From: Planctomycetota bacterium
Lineage (GTDB): Bacteria; Planctomycetota; UBA8742; UBA2392
Assembly (NCBI GenBank): GCA_003576915.1
Contig: QEVF01000008.1
Location: 1 to 64,000 of the forward strand
DNA: 64,000 nucleotides
Direction: 5' to 3'
In this document: positions 1 to 8,871 of the stretch, piece by piece
Layout: the number at the start of each line of letters is the position of its first letter
How positions within the stretch are numbered: the first letter of the stretch is position 1
Notes under the pieces: generated by a model
Told to the model about the DNA's origin: nothing
The model's input: the letters and a program-made list of their open reading frames with translations, nothing else
The model's database searches: none
Program-made: the position numbers and the translations under genes

Positions 1-51
1 GCCGGAGCGACATACAACCTGCTGAGAATGAAGAACCTGAAACTCGCCTGA
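1..51 (+). CDS. C-terminal tail of a probable DDE transposase (cut by window edge)
   Basis: Frame 1 is open from the first base and stops at 49-51. The 16 visible residues contain TYNLLRMKNLK. An (A/T)YNL(L/V)R(M/L)-N-L ending is common at the C-terminus of IS4/IS5/IS1182-type transposases. Sequence resembling an IS end lies about 110 bases downstream (159-175), which fits. Only the tail is visible, so the family and whether the gene is intact cannot be judged. Confidence 0.35.
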   Translation, partial: AGATYNLLRMKNLKLA

Positions 52-252
52 CGCAAGAAGCAAAACCGCCGCCCAAGACACGGGCGGCGACAAGAAAACA
101 CAAAGGACCAAGCCAGAAAACAATCAGAGAGCAATCATCAAGATACTTCCAGAATCTATTTCAACGGCCTGCTAGTGGCCGCGCTCCCCGTTGCCATGAT
201 TCGTCGCCGTCGCCTGTTGGCATAGTTATTGTGCGACGGGCGTAGTGTGACA

Positions 253-280
253 CCGGGGGCCCCGATCACGGGGCCCCCGG
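253..280. terminator. Perfect 12-bp hairpin with ATCA loop
   Basis: The arms 253-264 and 269-280 pair perfectly around the four-base loop ATCA. No T-tract follows on either side, so strict Rho-independent termination is uncertain. The same ATCA loop, with equally long GC-rich arms, recurs in the terminator after nrdJ at 25057-25084. Confidence 0.4.
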
Positions 281-429
281 CGCATAAACGGGCAACGAAT
301 TGGGGCTACTGCGCGGACCAATGCGGTGCGATTGAGAGCCTGTTAAAAAGCTGGTGTCAGCCTGCCTATCATCAGATACGTCATCCAGCAGGCTGCTGAA
401 AAAGTGGCATCCGGCCGCTCTTTCAGCCC

Positions 430-492
430 GGTCGGGACAAAGTGAATCTGGCCCGACCTTCATTTCAAGCGGCTTTTCAGCCGCTTGAAATG
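430..492. repeat. Two adjacent inverted repeats
   Basis: A 7-bp inverted repeat (430-436 with 452-458) is followed at once by a perfect 13-bp hairpin (461-473 with 480-492, six-base loop TTTTCA). The second is strong enough to form a stable stem but has no following T-tract. They may be IS-derived or a small mobile palindrome. Confidence 0.5.
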
Positions 493-949
493 CGCAAGCC
501 ATCCATGGCATGCGTCCGCAGGCCGTAATACAGCGGCCTGCTACGTTTCACGCGAACTTGTGCAGAGCCTCGGCTCGTTCAAGGGCGTCCGGCCCAAGCA
601 CGAATATGAGAACGACTTCGGAGTTGGTCCGCAGGCTCTCGCTCGCAGTGAAGATCGCGAGCCTGATTTCGCCTCGCCGCACCTGGCTCCTGCCATGCTA
701 ATGGCTCGGCTGCCTTGCATCGGTCGTTCGGCCCATCGCGTTGGCTCTGCGGACCTACTCCGTCACCGCCCCGACGCTTGAAAAGCATTTCTGTGCGGGA
801 GAGCAATCCCCAGCAATTCCCCCTCGCTTTGGCCATTGATCAACGAGCGCAAACCAGTGACTCTCCAATGCCTGTCCGTACCGACGGTTCGTTTGGCGGG
901 GGCCATCTGCCTGGTTGCGACGGGTGTACAACCTGCTGGTCGGTCGGGG

Positions 950-2260
950 TCAGACTTCGGCGGTGTCGCCCTTGCTGGGGGCGAGGTAAAGGACCTGGTG
1001 GCGCAGGTCGTCTGCTTCCAGCGAGGCCCGAAGGCCTGGGAGAAACTCCGGCCCGTAGAAATCGAGATAGTGCAGCAGGCTCACCACGTGCTGCTGAGGC
1101 TGGCCCACGGGCAGCATGTAATGAAACAGCTTGGCCAATTGTCGGCGGTTAATCTCTTCTTCTCTCTGAGACTCTGTCATGGCCCGCTGCCGGAGCCGGT
1201 CGCAGCCCATGTCGAAGTTGTCGAGGCCGCGCTTGACGTCGGCTACGGGGGCAAAGCCGAGTTCATTGAGGCTCAGCTCGGCGCGCAGCATGGCGCCCAG
1301 CACACCCTCCTTGAAGCGCGAAAACACGGCGGAGAGATCCCGCGGCAGATGCCGCAGGGCCAGGGCCTCGGGCTTGGCTTCCCGGGCCAGCACCTCTTCA
1401 GCGCTGATGCCGAACTTGGTCAGCCACTGCTCGACCTTGCCCTCGACCATCGTGGCGCTGATGGAAGGAAAGGACAGGGGCGGCGACTTGGCCGATGGGC
1501 CCGTCATGCCGTCGCGGATTACACCCAACAGCGGAATCTGCCCGCCCAGACGTTCCAGCCGCCTTTCAAAGGGCTCCTGTTCGCCGCCCTGGGCCGCATG
1601 GGGCGTCAGCACGGTCAGGCTGTCATCTTCAAACAGCCGCAGCAGAAGCCGCGCCTTGAAGCGGTCGGCGTCGTCGCTGGCGGCGCGCGCAAGCTGGTCA
1701 ATGAGCCAAGCGGAAAAGCCGGTGCCGGGCAGGGTTGTGCGCAGGCGTTCGAGGTAAGCCTGGGGATCGCCCCCGGTGAAGTTGATGTCCTCGAGGTCGC
1801 CCGAGCGCTGCACGATGGCGCTGCCGCCGGCCTCGGCCTCATCGGTGGCCGAGAGCACCGGCCAGGCCAGCACCGTGACGTTCTCAACCTGGCGCTTGCG
1901 CAGCAGTTTGGCCAATTGAAGACCCGTCAGCAGGCGCAGGACTTCATCCATGCGCGGGGCTGCGGCTCCCTTGAGCATGGGCACGACAATGGCGAGGCTG
2001 TCCCGACGCTGCACGGCGCGCAGGGATTCCACATGGCGCCGCCCGCCCCCGGCCTGCCGCAACCAGTCGTGCCAGGAATCGTCGGTCAGGGGCGAAACCC
2101 GCTGCCGCTCCAGCTTGCGGGCAAGCGTCACGAAGGCCGCAAAGACCCGCGAAGGCAACTTGGTGCGTCGGCGGGAAAGACGAGCCAACGTGCTGGCGCG
2201 CGAGCCGCTGCCGCGCACAGCCGTGAGGGGGAGTCTTTCGACGCGATAGGCCATGGCCAT
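950..2260 (-). CDS. BshC-like protein (bacillithiol cysteine-adding enzyme family), shortened and divergent
   Basis: The product is 436 residues. Its C-terminal half looks like BshC, the enzyme proposed to add cysteine to GlcN-malate in bacillithiol synthesis: residues about 259-285 (PLSFPSISATMVE.KVEQWLTKFG) and the ending near 385-425 (SLLHYLDFYGPEFL...HQVLYL) match the family pattern. BshC proteins are usually near 540 residues, so about 100 are missing, mostly N-terminal. The expected GQQ-G-L-GGP and EDHD-EE motifs are absent; their region (about 90-145) reads VVPMLKGAAAP and SATDEAEAG. No bshA or bshB is visible. A second ATG at 2254 has better AGG spacing and could be the true start. 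Catalytic function is doubtful; it may be a paralogue with another role. Confidence 0.6.
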   Translation of the reverse strand: MAMAYRVERLPLTAVRGSGSRASTLARLSRRRTKLPSRVFAAFVTLARKLERQRVSPLTDDSWHDWLRQAGGGRRHVESLRAVQRRDSLAIVVPMLKGAAAPRMDEVLRLLTGLQLAKLLRKRQVENVTVLAWPVLSATDEAEAGGSAIVQRSGDLEDINFTGGDPQAYLERLRTTLPGTGFSAWLIDQLARAASDDADRFKARLLLRLFEDDSLTVLTPHAAQGGEQEPFERRLERLGGQIPLLGVIRDGMTGPSAKSPPLSFPSISATMVEGKVEQWLTKFGISAEEVLAREAKPEALALRHLPRDLSAVFSRFKEGVLGAMLRAELSLNELGFAPVADVKRGLDNFDMGCDRLRQRAMTESQREEEINRRQLAKLFHYMLPVGQPQQHVVSLLHYLDFYGPEFLPGLRASLEADDLRHQVLYLAPSKGDTAEV

Positions 2261-2682
2261 ACCTGTAGGTCCGCCGGTGCGGGCGGGGGAAGCACCCCGC
2301 GAAGCGCCATCTTATAAACGCGGTGGGACAGTGCTGACATCTACAAGAATCGGCCGCCTTGATAATCAGTCGTAAGTCTTTGTGAATAAACCATTTACAC
2401 AGGCGCCGAAAATCCGGCGCGGCTACAGACCCGGGAAGTTGGGCGGAGCTACATAACCCGTGTTTTATCAATGACTTATGGCATTGCGCTTGAAGATGAC
2501 CTTTGAAGTGGCGGCCTCGTGGCACTTCCTGAACGAAACGGGGGCAGGGCGATGTGTCGCGGGTTTTTTGGCCGCTCCCAAGCTATCTCGAATCAGTGAA
2601 GAAAAGTTCCCGGAAGTCCGGCAAGTTGTCATGAGCGGGGTATATTCACTGGGCACCCCGATTGCCCGCCCCTTGGACAATC
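2261..2682. other. Intergenic region between divergent genes
   Basis: About 420 bases separate the BshC-like gene from the first secreted repeat protein. It contains a small perfect hairpin (2403-2408 with 2415-2420, loop AAAATC) and the AT-rich hexamer TATATT at 2641, about 40 bases before the downstream start, which could be a -10 element. No -35 at correct spacing and no gene is evident. Confidence 0.4.
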
Positions 2683-5511
2683 ATGCCAGGCAAGCTTCGC
2701 GGTTCTCTGCTCACACTTGCTGCGATCGTATTCTTCTGCAGTCATTGGACGGTTCGGGCCGCTGACAAGCCCGAGTCTGCGGGCGAGACCGTGGCGTCAG
2801 AGGCCGACGTGAAGGAGGCCCGGGCCTTGCTCGACAAGGCCGATCGCAAGCAATTGGCGGTCGTCAGCGGGTTGCGCTACCTGTTGCGCAGCCAGTTCGA
2901 GGACGACATTTTTGAGGGCCGGTGGCGTGAAACGGCGCCCATTGCGCCATTTGACGGCTCCCTGACCGGTCCGCTGGACCTTGCTGAGCAACTGCGGCTT
3001 TGGGCGGTGCTGGAAACAGGGCTGGCACGCAGCCCCTCGATGGACGAAGCCTTCAAGCGTTTGGCCGTCACACCCGTGCCCGAGGTCAAGCATGAGCTGG
3101 CCCCAGTGGGCCTATACCTGCTTGTCACGCGCTCGGCCTTGGCGAGGCTTACGGGCGCTGAAAGCGGCAAACTGATGGAGAATGCCCGCAAGGCGGCCGC
3201 GGCGGCCAAGTCCGCTACGAACGCCTGCGCGCCGCAATCCTACTGGGCTTCGGATTCCGTGGTGACGGTGGAGTGGTTCTCCAACCACTTCTGGCGTGCA
3301 GTAGCGAATCGCTGCACGGCGGACATGGGTCTGGGCGCGGAATACAAGCAATGGGGCCGCGACCTGGACTTTCTCAATCGCGCCTACGTGGAAGGGCTGG
3401 GCTGGGTCTGCCAGCGAAAGCAGGCTGCGCACGTCGATGAAGACCTGCACGCCAACCTGCTGGCCATGGCGGCCTTCGGCCTGGCGGCGGGTGCGCCCGC
3501 GGGGCAGTTTTCCAAGTCGGACCTCAAGGAAATCGAGAAAGCTCAGGCGCGCATGCCGGCCGTGCTGGCCCGGCTGGAAGCGACCTATACGCAAGAACCC
3601 CTGCACGGCGGCCGTCTGGCCCTGGTGCAGGCCTTTGGGGCGGCTCCCAAGGACCACAGGGACCCCGTGGGCTGGCGCAACGCCCTGAACCTCAAGAGCC
3701 GCGAGACGCTTCTGGCCATGCCGTCGCGAGCGTTTGCGACCAACTTGCCCTATGCATTCAGCTTCAATGCGCCGCAGGGCGCCGTGGACCCCCTGGCGGT
3801 CATTGCCGAGGCGGCTTTGGGGCTGGCGGCGGAATGCGGCGGCTTTGTGCGCGCGGGCGAAGGCCCCCTGGCGAAGATGGGCCTGCCCGAAGTCGGAAGG
3901 CTGATTCACGCCCTGGCGCTGGTGGAAGCCGCCCAGGCGCCCAGAGAGCGCCCCCTGCCCCCGGCGCTGGCCAAGGCCAAAGCGTCCCTGGCCAAGGCCC
4001 GCGAGTTTCTGGTGAAAGCACAGAACCCCGACGGCAGTTTCGGCCCTGAGAAAAACACGGGCGGCAAGCTTGGCACGGGCCCGCAGTGCCTGGCCCTGCT
4101 GGCGCTGCTGCACGCGGGGGAGCCCCGCGAAAGCCAGGCGGTCAAGCGCGCGATGAAGTATCTCGAGGGCGAGAACTTCTCCATGCGCTACGAAACTTAC
4201 GAGGCCAGCGTGCAGCTCATGCTGCTGGAAAAGTACTTCGAGAAAGAGCTCGTCGAGGCCGGAATGTACGAGGTCACCAACATGACCGAGTACAACCGCG
4301 CGCGCGACAAGGTCGTGGGGTTGATGCCCAGGTCTTACCGCGAACTGGCCCGCAGCCGCGCCAAGCTGATTCAGTCCAAGCGCCAGTTCGAGCTGGATGG
4401 CTTTGATTACGCCTGCGGCGGCATGCCTCGCCCCGCGCCCAAGCCCAAGACGCCGCCGCCCTCGACGCCGGGGTCCCTGCCGCCGCCGCGCAAGAACCCC
4501 AACCCCGCGCCGGCGCGGCCGGTTTCGGGAGAGCGGCGTCCCAAGCCCTGGAACCCGCAGTCAGGCTGGGACAACTCCAACAGCCAGTTCGCCATGCTGG
4601 GGCTCAAGGCGGCCTGCATGCTGGCCATTGACGTGCCCATCAGTTTCTTCCGCAACGAGGTGGAACGGCTCATCGGCGACGCCGAGGAAGACCACGAACT
4701 GCCGCACATGCCCCTGCAGCGCCCCTGGAAGGCCCCGCCGCCGCCGGCGGCCAAGCGGGGCCCCAAGTCTTCCGTGGCGCCGCAGGAGACGGCCCACCCC
4801 TACAAGTTTCAGTACCGGCCGGACTGGAGCAGCTACCTCGAAGAGAAGAAAACGGACGCCGACAGCGGCTCCTTTGGCTGCACGGCGGGCTGCGTCTCAT
4901 CTATGGCCTTGTGCTTTGACGAACTCAAGCTGCGCGGCGAGTGGGGCAAGGAAGAGATGGACGGCGAACTGGAGAAATTCTCCGATCACGTGCTCTGGGG
5001 CGGCCTGGGCTGGCTGGCCCAGCGGTTCCTCAAGCCATCGGCCAAGTACTCCAATCGCTGGCACGACGAGCTGACGGCCCCGGCGTCTGCCAGCGTGGAC
5101 GGCGTCGGCTTTTACTACGATGCCTGGTCCCTGGAGCGTGCCTGCGTGATGACGGGCGCAACGGTGCTGGCCGGGGGCGTGAACTGGTACGAAGTCCTCG
5201 TGGACATGATCTGCGAGCGCCAGCTTGGAAACGGTGCCTGGGGCCTGATGACGGGCGTGCCCCAGGCCCGCGACGCGCGAAACAACCCCATTCCTGCCCC
5301 GGCGCAGGAGCGCGGCACTGTCGCGCTGGTGAACACGGCCTTTGCGGTTCTGACACTGGCCAAGGCGGCGCCGACGGTGCTTTCGCCCTCGCGGCGCGGG
5401 CCGGAGGCGGCGCCGCGCGTTACACCTTCTCCCAGGGGGCCGACTTCGAGCCCCGGTGAGGGCAAGCCTGATACGGGTGAGCCCCGCAAGGGACCCGCTA
5501 CAGGGCAGTAG
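2683..5511 (+). CDS. Secreted protein with prenyltransferase/squalene-cyclase-like repeats (first of a tandem pair)
   Basis: The start chosen is ATG 2683; an in-frame TTG lies 21 bases upstream. This gives 942 residues with a signal peptide ending near residue 26 (TVRA then ADK). The body carries alpha/alpha-toroid repeats of the prenyltransferase/squalene-oxidase kind: QNPDGSFG near residue 446, the helix MLLEKYFEKE, and a last repeat RQLGNGAWGL with VNTAFAVLTLAKA near residue 850. A proline-rich insert sits near 582-625, and a low-complexity tail ends GEPRKGPATGQ. The DXDD cyclase motif was not seen, so an enzymatic terpene role is unlikely; such proteins are common, secreted and uncharacterised in Planctomycetota. 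The downstream gene is a paralogue. Confidence 0.75.
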   Translation: MPGKLRGSLLTLAAIVFFCSHWTVRAADKPESAGETVASEADVKEARALLDKADRKQLAVVSGLRYLLRSQFEDDIFEGRWRETAPIAPFDGSLTGPLDLAEQLRLWAVLETGLARSPSMDEAFKRLAVTPVPEVKHELAPVGLYLLVTRSALARLTGAESGKLMENARKAAAAAKSATNACAPQSYWASDSVVTVEWFSNHFWRAVANRCTADMGLGAEYKQWGRDLDFLNRAYVEGLGWVCQRKQAAHVDEDLHANLLAMAAFGLAAGAPAGQFSKSDLKEIEKAQARMPAVLARLEATYTQEPLHGGRLALVQAFGAAPKDHRDPVGWRNALNLKSRETLLAMPSRAFATNLPYAFSFNAPQGAVDPLAVIAEAALGLAAECGGFVRAGEGPLAKMGLPEVGRLIHALALVEAAQAPRERPLPPALAKAKASLAKAREFLVKAQNPDGSFGPEKNTGGKLGTGPQCLALLALLHAGEPRESQAVKRAMKYLEGENFSMRYETYEASVQLMLLEKYFEKELVEAGMYEVTNMTEYNRARDKVVGLMPRSYRELARSRAKLIQSKRQFELDGFDYACGGMPRPAPKPKTPPPSTPGSLPPPRKNPNPAPARPVSGERRPKPWNPQSGWDNSNSQFAMLGLKAACMLAIDVPISFFRNEVERLIGDAEEDHELPHMPLQRPWKAPPPPAAKRGPKSSVAPQETAHPYKFQYRPDWSSYLEEKKTDADSGSFGCTAGCVSSMALCFDELKLRGEWGKEEMDGELEKFSDHVLWGGLGWLAQRFLKPSAKYSNRWHDELTAPASASVDGVGFYYDAWSLERACVMTGATVLAGGVNWYEVLVDMICERQLGNGAWGLMTGVPQARDARNNPIPAPAQERGTVALVNTAFAVLTLAKAAPTVLSPSRRGPEAAPRVTPSPRGPTSSPGEGKPDTGEPRKGPATGQ

Positions 5512-5589
5512 CAGGGTTGTTCCGGACGGGTCAATGGGTAGTAGGCTTGTAACCTGAATCCCCGCGGTGCTTTCTCAGGGCGGCTGAAC

Positions 5590-8160
5590 GTGAATATGCG
5601 CATCCTTTCCACCACGATGATGGCGGGCGTCCTGCTTCTGGCGGCCATGGCGGCCCCCGTGGACGCACAGAAGGCCAGGCGCGCCCAGGCCCAGGAAAAG
5701 CCGGCCGAGAATCCGGCTCCCGAAAAGCCCGCCGAGACCAAGCCCGTCGAACTCGATAAAGAAGAAGTCAACGAGGCCCGGGCCCTGGCCGCCGGCCTTC
5801 CGGCGCGCGAGCGCGCTTTGCTTGATGCCTTGAGATTTCTCATGCGTCCCGAGTTCCAGGAAGAGCTTCTGCGCGGCCGCAAGCATCGTATCTGTGTGTT
5901 GGAACCCATGGAGGTCTCAAAGCCCGGCCCCATGTTGATCACCGAGGCCCTGCGCCTCTGGGCTGTGCTGGAAAGCGGCATGCCCCTCTCTCCCCCCGTG
6001 GAAGAGCAGGTGCGCCGCCTGCGAACTTCGCCCTTGGCCAAGCCCGACAACTCCCTGGCCGAAGTGGCGGTGCATCTGGCGGTGCTGCGCGCGGCTTTGA
6101 GCCGGCCGGCCATGGGCGAACGCGGTCTGCTGCTGGAGCGCGCGGGCGAACTCTGCAAGCTCATGGACAGCGCCAAGGACGCCTGCAGCACGACTTCGGT
6201 CCATGTGGTCCAGGGCGCCTTGATGGCTCCGTGGTTTGCCAACCAGTTCTGGCGGGCCCTGGGTACGCGCTGCGCGGCCGCCATGGGCGTGGCGGTGGAC
6301 GGCAAGCAGTGGTCGCGCGACCTGGACGCCCTGGGCCGCGCTTACAGCGCCCCCAACGGTTACACCTCGCAGAAGAACCGTGCCGTCTACAGCGTCAGCC
6401 TTGACCTGCACAGCAACCTGTTCTCCCTGGCGGCGTTGGCCCTGGCGGCAAGCGCCCCGGAGACCCTGCTTTCGAAAACAGACATCAAGGCGGCCAACAG
6501 CCAGCTCTCCCGCGCACCGGCCATACTCAAGCGCCTGCAGGACACCTACGTGATGGGGGCAGGGCCCTTTGCCGGGGCGCGGCTCTTGCCCGTGGTCCTC
6601 ATGGGCCAGCTCGCAGCACCGCAGGGGCTGACGGCCGGGGCCTGGGTGGCCAGCCTGACAGACGCCGCAGCCCTGAGCCAAGGGGCCAGCGGCAACTTTA
6701 CGGCCACCGAAAATCTGGCCAGGGACCTGGGCCTGGCCGACAGCCGCACCGGCAATGATCCCGCCGGGGTGGCCGTTGAAACGGCGTTGCTGGCGGTGGC
6801 TTTCAGCGGCGGGCCCCTGGAGGGCGCCAAGCCCTTGGCCGCACGGGGGCTCATGGAAACAGGCATGGCCATGCACGCCCTGGCCCTGGTGGAGGCTGCC
6901 GCCGCCCGCGTTTATGGGGGAGATCCGGCCAACATGGTCAACCAGGCCATCGATTCCGGCGTTGCCTACCTGCGCACGGTCCAGCAGCCCGACGGTTCCT
7001 TCAAGGGCAGCCACGACAATTATTGCGGCCAGGCGGCGCTGTGCCTTCTGGCCATGCTTCACGGCGGCCTTCCCCGCACGGACAAGTCCATCGTTCAGGG
7101 CATGGCCTACCTTGACAGCAAGAAGTGGATGGTAAGCACCTATCCCTACGAGTGCGGCATCATGCTCATGCTGCTGCAGAAGTATTTCGAGAAGGAAGCC
7201 CAGGAGGCCGGGGTGCTCACGGCCGTGACGGCGGAGGGCTACCGCCGCGCGCGCCAGACACTGCGCAGTTCCCTGCCCGCGGACCGCGTGCGGCTCATTG
7301 ACCAGCTCGTGAAGAATCTCGATGCTTCGTTCTCTCCGAGCACGGATTGCTACCAGTATTCGCCGCGCAACCAGGGCGGCAATTTCGGCGGCGACAACTC
7401 GTGCACGCAGTACGCCATGCTGGGTTACCGGGCCGCCAGCCTGCTGGGGGCTGAGGTCAGCGCGGAGACCTTCAAGCGCGAGGTTCGGCGCCTGGTCGAG
7501 AATTACAAGGACGACACCAGGCTCAAACCCGTGCCCTACGAGTCGGAGGACAGCTCCGGCCGCAAGACCGGCACCAAGAACACGGTGCAGCCGGGCGGCT
7601 GGGGTTACAGCCCGGGCAAGAGCGCCCCGGTGCTGCAGTTCGCGGCGGCGGGCGTGGGGACGTTGGCCCTGTGCCTCGACGAGTTGCGGCTGCGCGGCGA
7701 GATGCAGCCCGATATGGAGGACAATATCGAGCGCCGCATCCACGGCGCGCTGGTATTCATGGCCGACAAGTACGTCTCGACGGAGTCCGGCAACTACGAT
7801 GGCATCGGCTCCCTCGATCAATCCAGCGACGGCAGCGGCGCCTATTACAACCTCTATTCCGTCGAGCGCGGCTGCTCCCTGGCCCGGGTGCGCATGCTTA
7901 ACGGCTCCGTGGATTGGTACAGGCTGGGCGCCAATCTGCTCATCGACGCCCAGCAGGACGACGGCAGTTGGGGCCGCACAGCCTGGATGGGCCGCCAGAC
8001 TACGCCCCAACTTGTGAACACCTGCATGGCTATACTGTTTTTGAAGCGTGCGAGCCTGCCCGTGCTCACGGAACACCGCAATCGGGAGAAGAACCCGCCG
8101 CCTCCGGAACCCGGCAAGAAAGAAGGCCCCATCACCGGTGAGCCGAAGAAGAAGGAGTAG
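5590..8160 (+). CDS. Secreted protein with prenyltransferase/squalene-cyclase-like repeats (second of a tandem pair)
   Basis: 856 residues from GTG 5590; ATG 5596 is an equally good start. The N-terminus is a clear signal peptide (MMAGVLLLAAMAAPVDA then QKA) followed by a Glu/Pro/Lys-rich linker. It parallels its upstream neighbour throughout: LRLWAVLESGM near residue 120, the repeat QQPDGSFKG near 465, LMLLQKYFEKE, and a final repeat QQDDGSWG with LVNTCMAILFLKRA near 790. The C-terminus is low complexity (PPPPEPGKKEGPITGEP). The two genes are 78 bases apart on the same strand and probably arose by duplication. Exported structural or binding protein; function unknown. Confidence 0.75.
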   Translation: MNMRILSTTMMAGVLLLAAMAAPVDAQKARRAQAQEKPAENPAPEKPAETKPVELDKEEVNEARALAAGLPARERALLDALRFLMRPEFQEELLRGRKHRICVLEPMEVSKPGPMLITEALRLWAVLESGMPLSPPVEEQVRRLRTSPLAKPDNSLAEVAVHLAVLRAALSRPAMGERGLLLERAGELCKLMDSAKDACSTTSVHVVQGALMAPWFANQFWRALGTRCAAAMGVAVDGKQWSRDLDALGRAYSAPNGYTSQKNRAVYSVSLDLHSNLFSLAALALAASAPETLLSKTDIKAANSQLSRAPAILKRLQDTYVMGAGPFAGARLLPVVLMGQLAAPQGLTAGAWVASLTDAAALSQGASGNFTATENLARDLGLADSRTGNDPAGVAVETALLAVAFSGGPLEGAKPLAARGLMETGMAMHALALVEAAAARVYGGDPANMVNQAIDSGVAYLRTVQQPDGSFKGSHDNYCGQAALCLLAMLHGGLPRTDKSIVQGMAYLDSKKWMVSTYPYECGIMLMLLQKYFEKEAQEAGVLTAVTAEGYRRARQTLRSSLPADRVRLIDQLVKNLDASFSPSTDCYQYSPRNQGGNFGGDNSCTQYAMLGYRAASLLGAEVSAETFKREVRRLVENYKDDTRLKPVPYESEDSSGRKTGTKNTVQPGGWGYSPGKSAPVLQFAAAGVGTLALCLDELRLRGEMQPDMEDNIERRIHGALVFMADKYVSTESGNYDGIGSLDQSSDGSGAYYNLYSVERGCSLARVRMLNGSVDWYRLGANLLIDAQQDDGSWGRTAWMGRQTTPQLVNTCMAILFLKRASLPVLTEHRNREKNPPPPEPGKKEGPITGEPKKKE

Positions 8161-8204
8161 GCCCGGGGCGCTGCGTGCCAAGGCGTCGCGGCACTGGGCG
8201 GCGC

Positions 8205-8771
8205 CTAGCGCACGCTCAAGACCTGGCTGATCTGCTCGACGGCCTGCCACAGGCTGCTGACCTGGACGTCTCCCAGGCCCTTGTTGTAGCCGCTGGGCAG
8301 GGCAAAGGTCAGAAGGTCTTTGTGGGCGTCCTTGGCGGCCTGGTGGTCGATGTCGGCGTCACCCACCATGAAGCTGTTGGCCAGGTCGATGCCGAATTCG
8401 TCGGCGGCGCGCCGCAGCATGCCGCCGCGGGGTTTGCGGCAGTCGCAATCGCGGGTGAAGGGCCCCTGGCCTTCGCTGGGGTGATGGGGGCAGTAATAGA
8501 AGGCGTCAATGCGCGCCCCGGCCGCCTTGGCCAGTTGCAGTGCGACCTCGGCGTTGACGCGTCGCACCTGCGCTTCGGTCACCAGGCCCCGCGCCACGGC
8601 ACTCTGGTTGGTGACGACCACGGCCAGCAGGCCCATTTCATTGATGCGGGTGACGGCGCGGGCCACGTTTTCGATGAGTTCAATGCGGGCGGGATCGCCG
8701 CAGTAACCCACCTGCCTGTTCAGGGTGCCGTCACGATCCAGAAACACGGCCCGTCTCGGGAATGCCGCCAT
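8205..8771 (-). CDS. gmhB: D-glycero-D-manno-heptose-1,7-bisphosphate 7-phosphatase-like HAD phosphatase
   Basis: 188 residues, the usual GmhB length. HAD motif I is LDRDGTLN with the nucleophile and acid/base aspartates at residues 12 and 14. Motif II is VVTNQSAVARG. The zinc-loop region contains YYCPHHP and DCDCRKPRGGM, characteristic of GmhB-type histidinol/heptose phosphatases. The end motif is MVGDADIDHQAAKDA. The family removes the 7-phosphate during ADP-heptose synthesis for lipopolysaccharide or glycan. No other heptose gene is nearby; it is convergent with the secreted protein upstream, so its substrate here is inferred from family only. Confidence 0.85.
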   Translation of the reverse strand: MAAFPRRAVFLDRDGTLNRQVGYCGDPARIELIENVARAVTRINEMGLLAVVVTNQSAVARGLVTEAQVRRVNAEVALQLAKAAGARIDAFYYCPHHPSEGQGPFTRDCDCRKPRGGMLRRAADEFGIDLANSFMVGDADIDHQAAKDAHKDLLTFALPSGYNKGLGDVQVSSLWQAVEQISQVLSVR

Positions 8772-8871
8772 GAGGGCCGCAGGTTAACAAAAGGCGGGTG
8801 ATTCGGGCTTGAAATCGCGCCAACACTCGCTAGGACTACGCGGCGCAAAACCATCGCGAGGCAACACTGCC

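Larger units (their letters stand above)
159..543. repeat. Dispersed copies of an IS-end-like motif
   Basis: A motif close to TTTCARCRGCCTGCTR occurs at 159-175 on the plus strand, inverted at 386-401, and partially at 531-543 (12 of 13 bases shared with 162-174). A weaker relative lies near 336-350. Both orientations occur, and the AT-rich/GC-rich composition resembles terminal inverted repeats of IS5/IS1182-like elements. No complete element can be assembled from the window. Confidence 0.35.
52..949. other. Gene-free stretch of about 900 bases with hairpins and IS-like ends
   Basis: I see no convincing gene between the transposase tail and the end of the BshC-like gene. Open frames here have no recognisable product and no good ribosome binding site. 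The stretch holds at least three perfect inverted repeats (253-280, 430-458, 461-492) and several copies of an IS-end-like motif. It is most easily read as an insertion-sequence landing area or decayed mobile DNA. Confidence 0.5.

Noticed and set aside
836-2317. Long open frames antisense to clear genes (also at 5917-8250, 21284-23695, 25083-26972)
   Set aside because: In GC-rich DNA the opposite strand stays open by codon bias. Their products are Gly/His/Gln-rich, match no family, and the overlapping genes have secure family marks.
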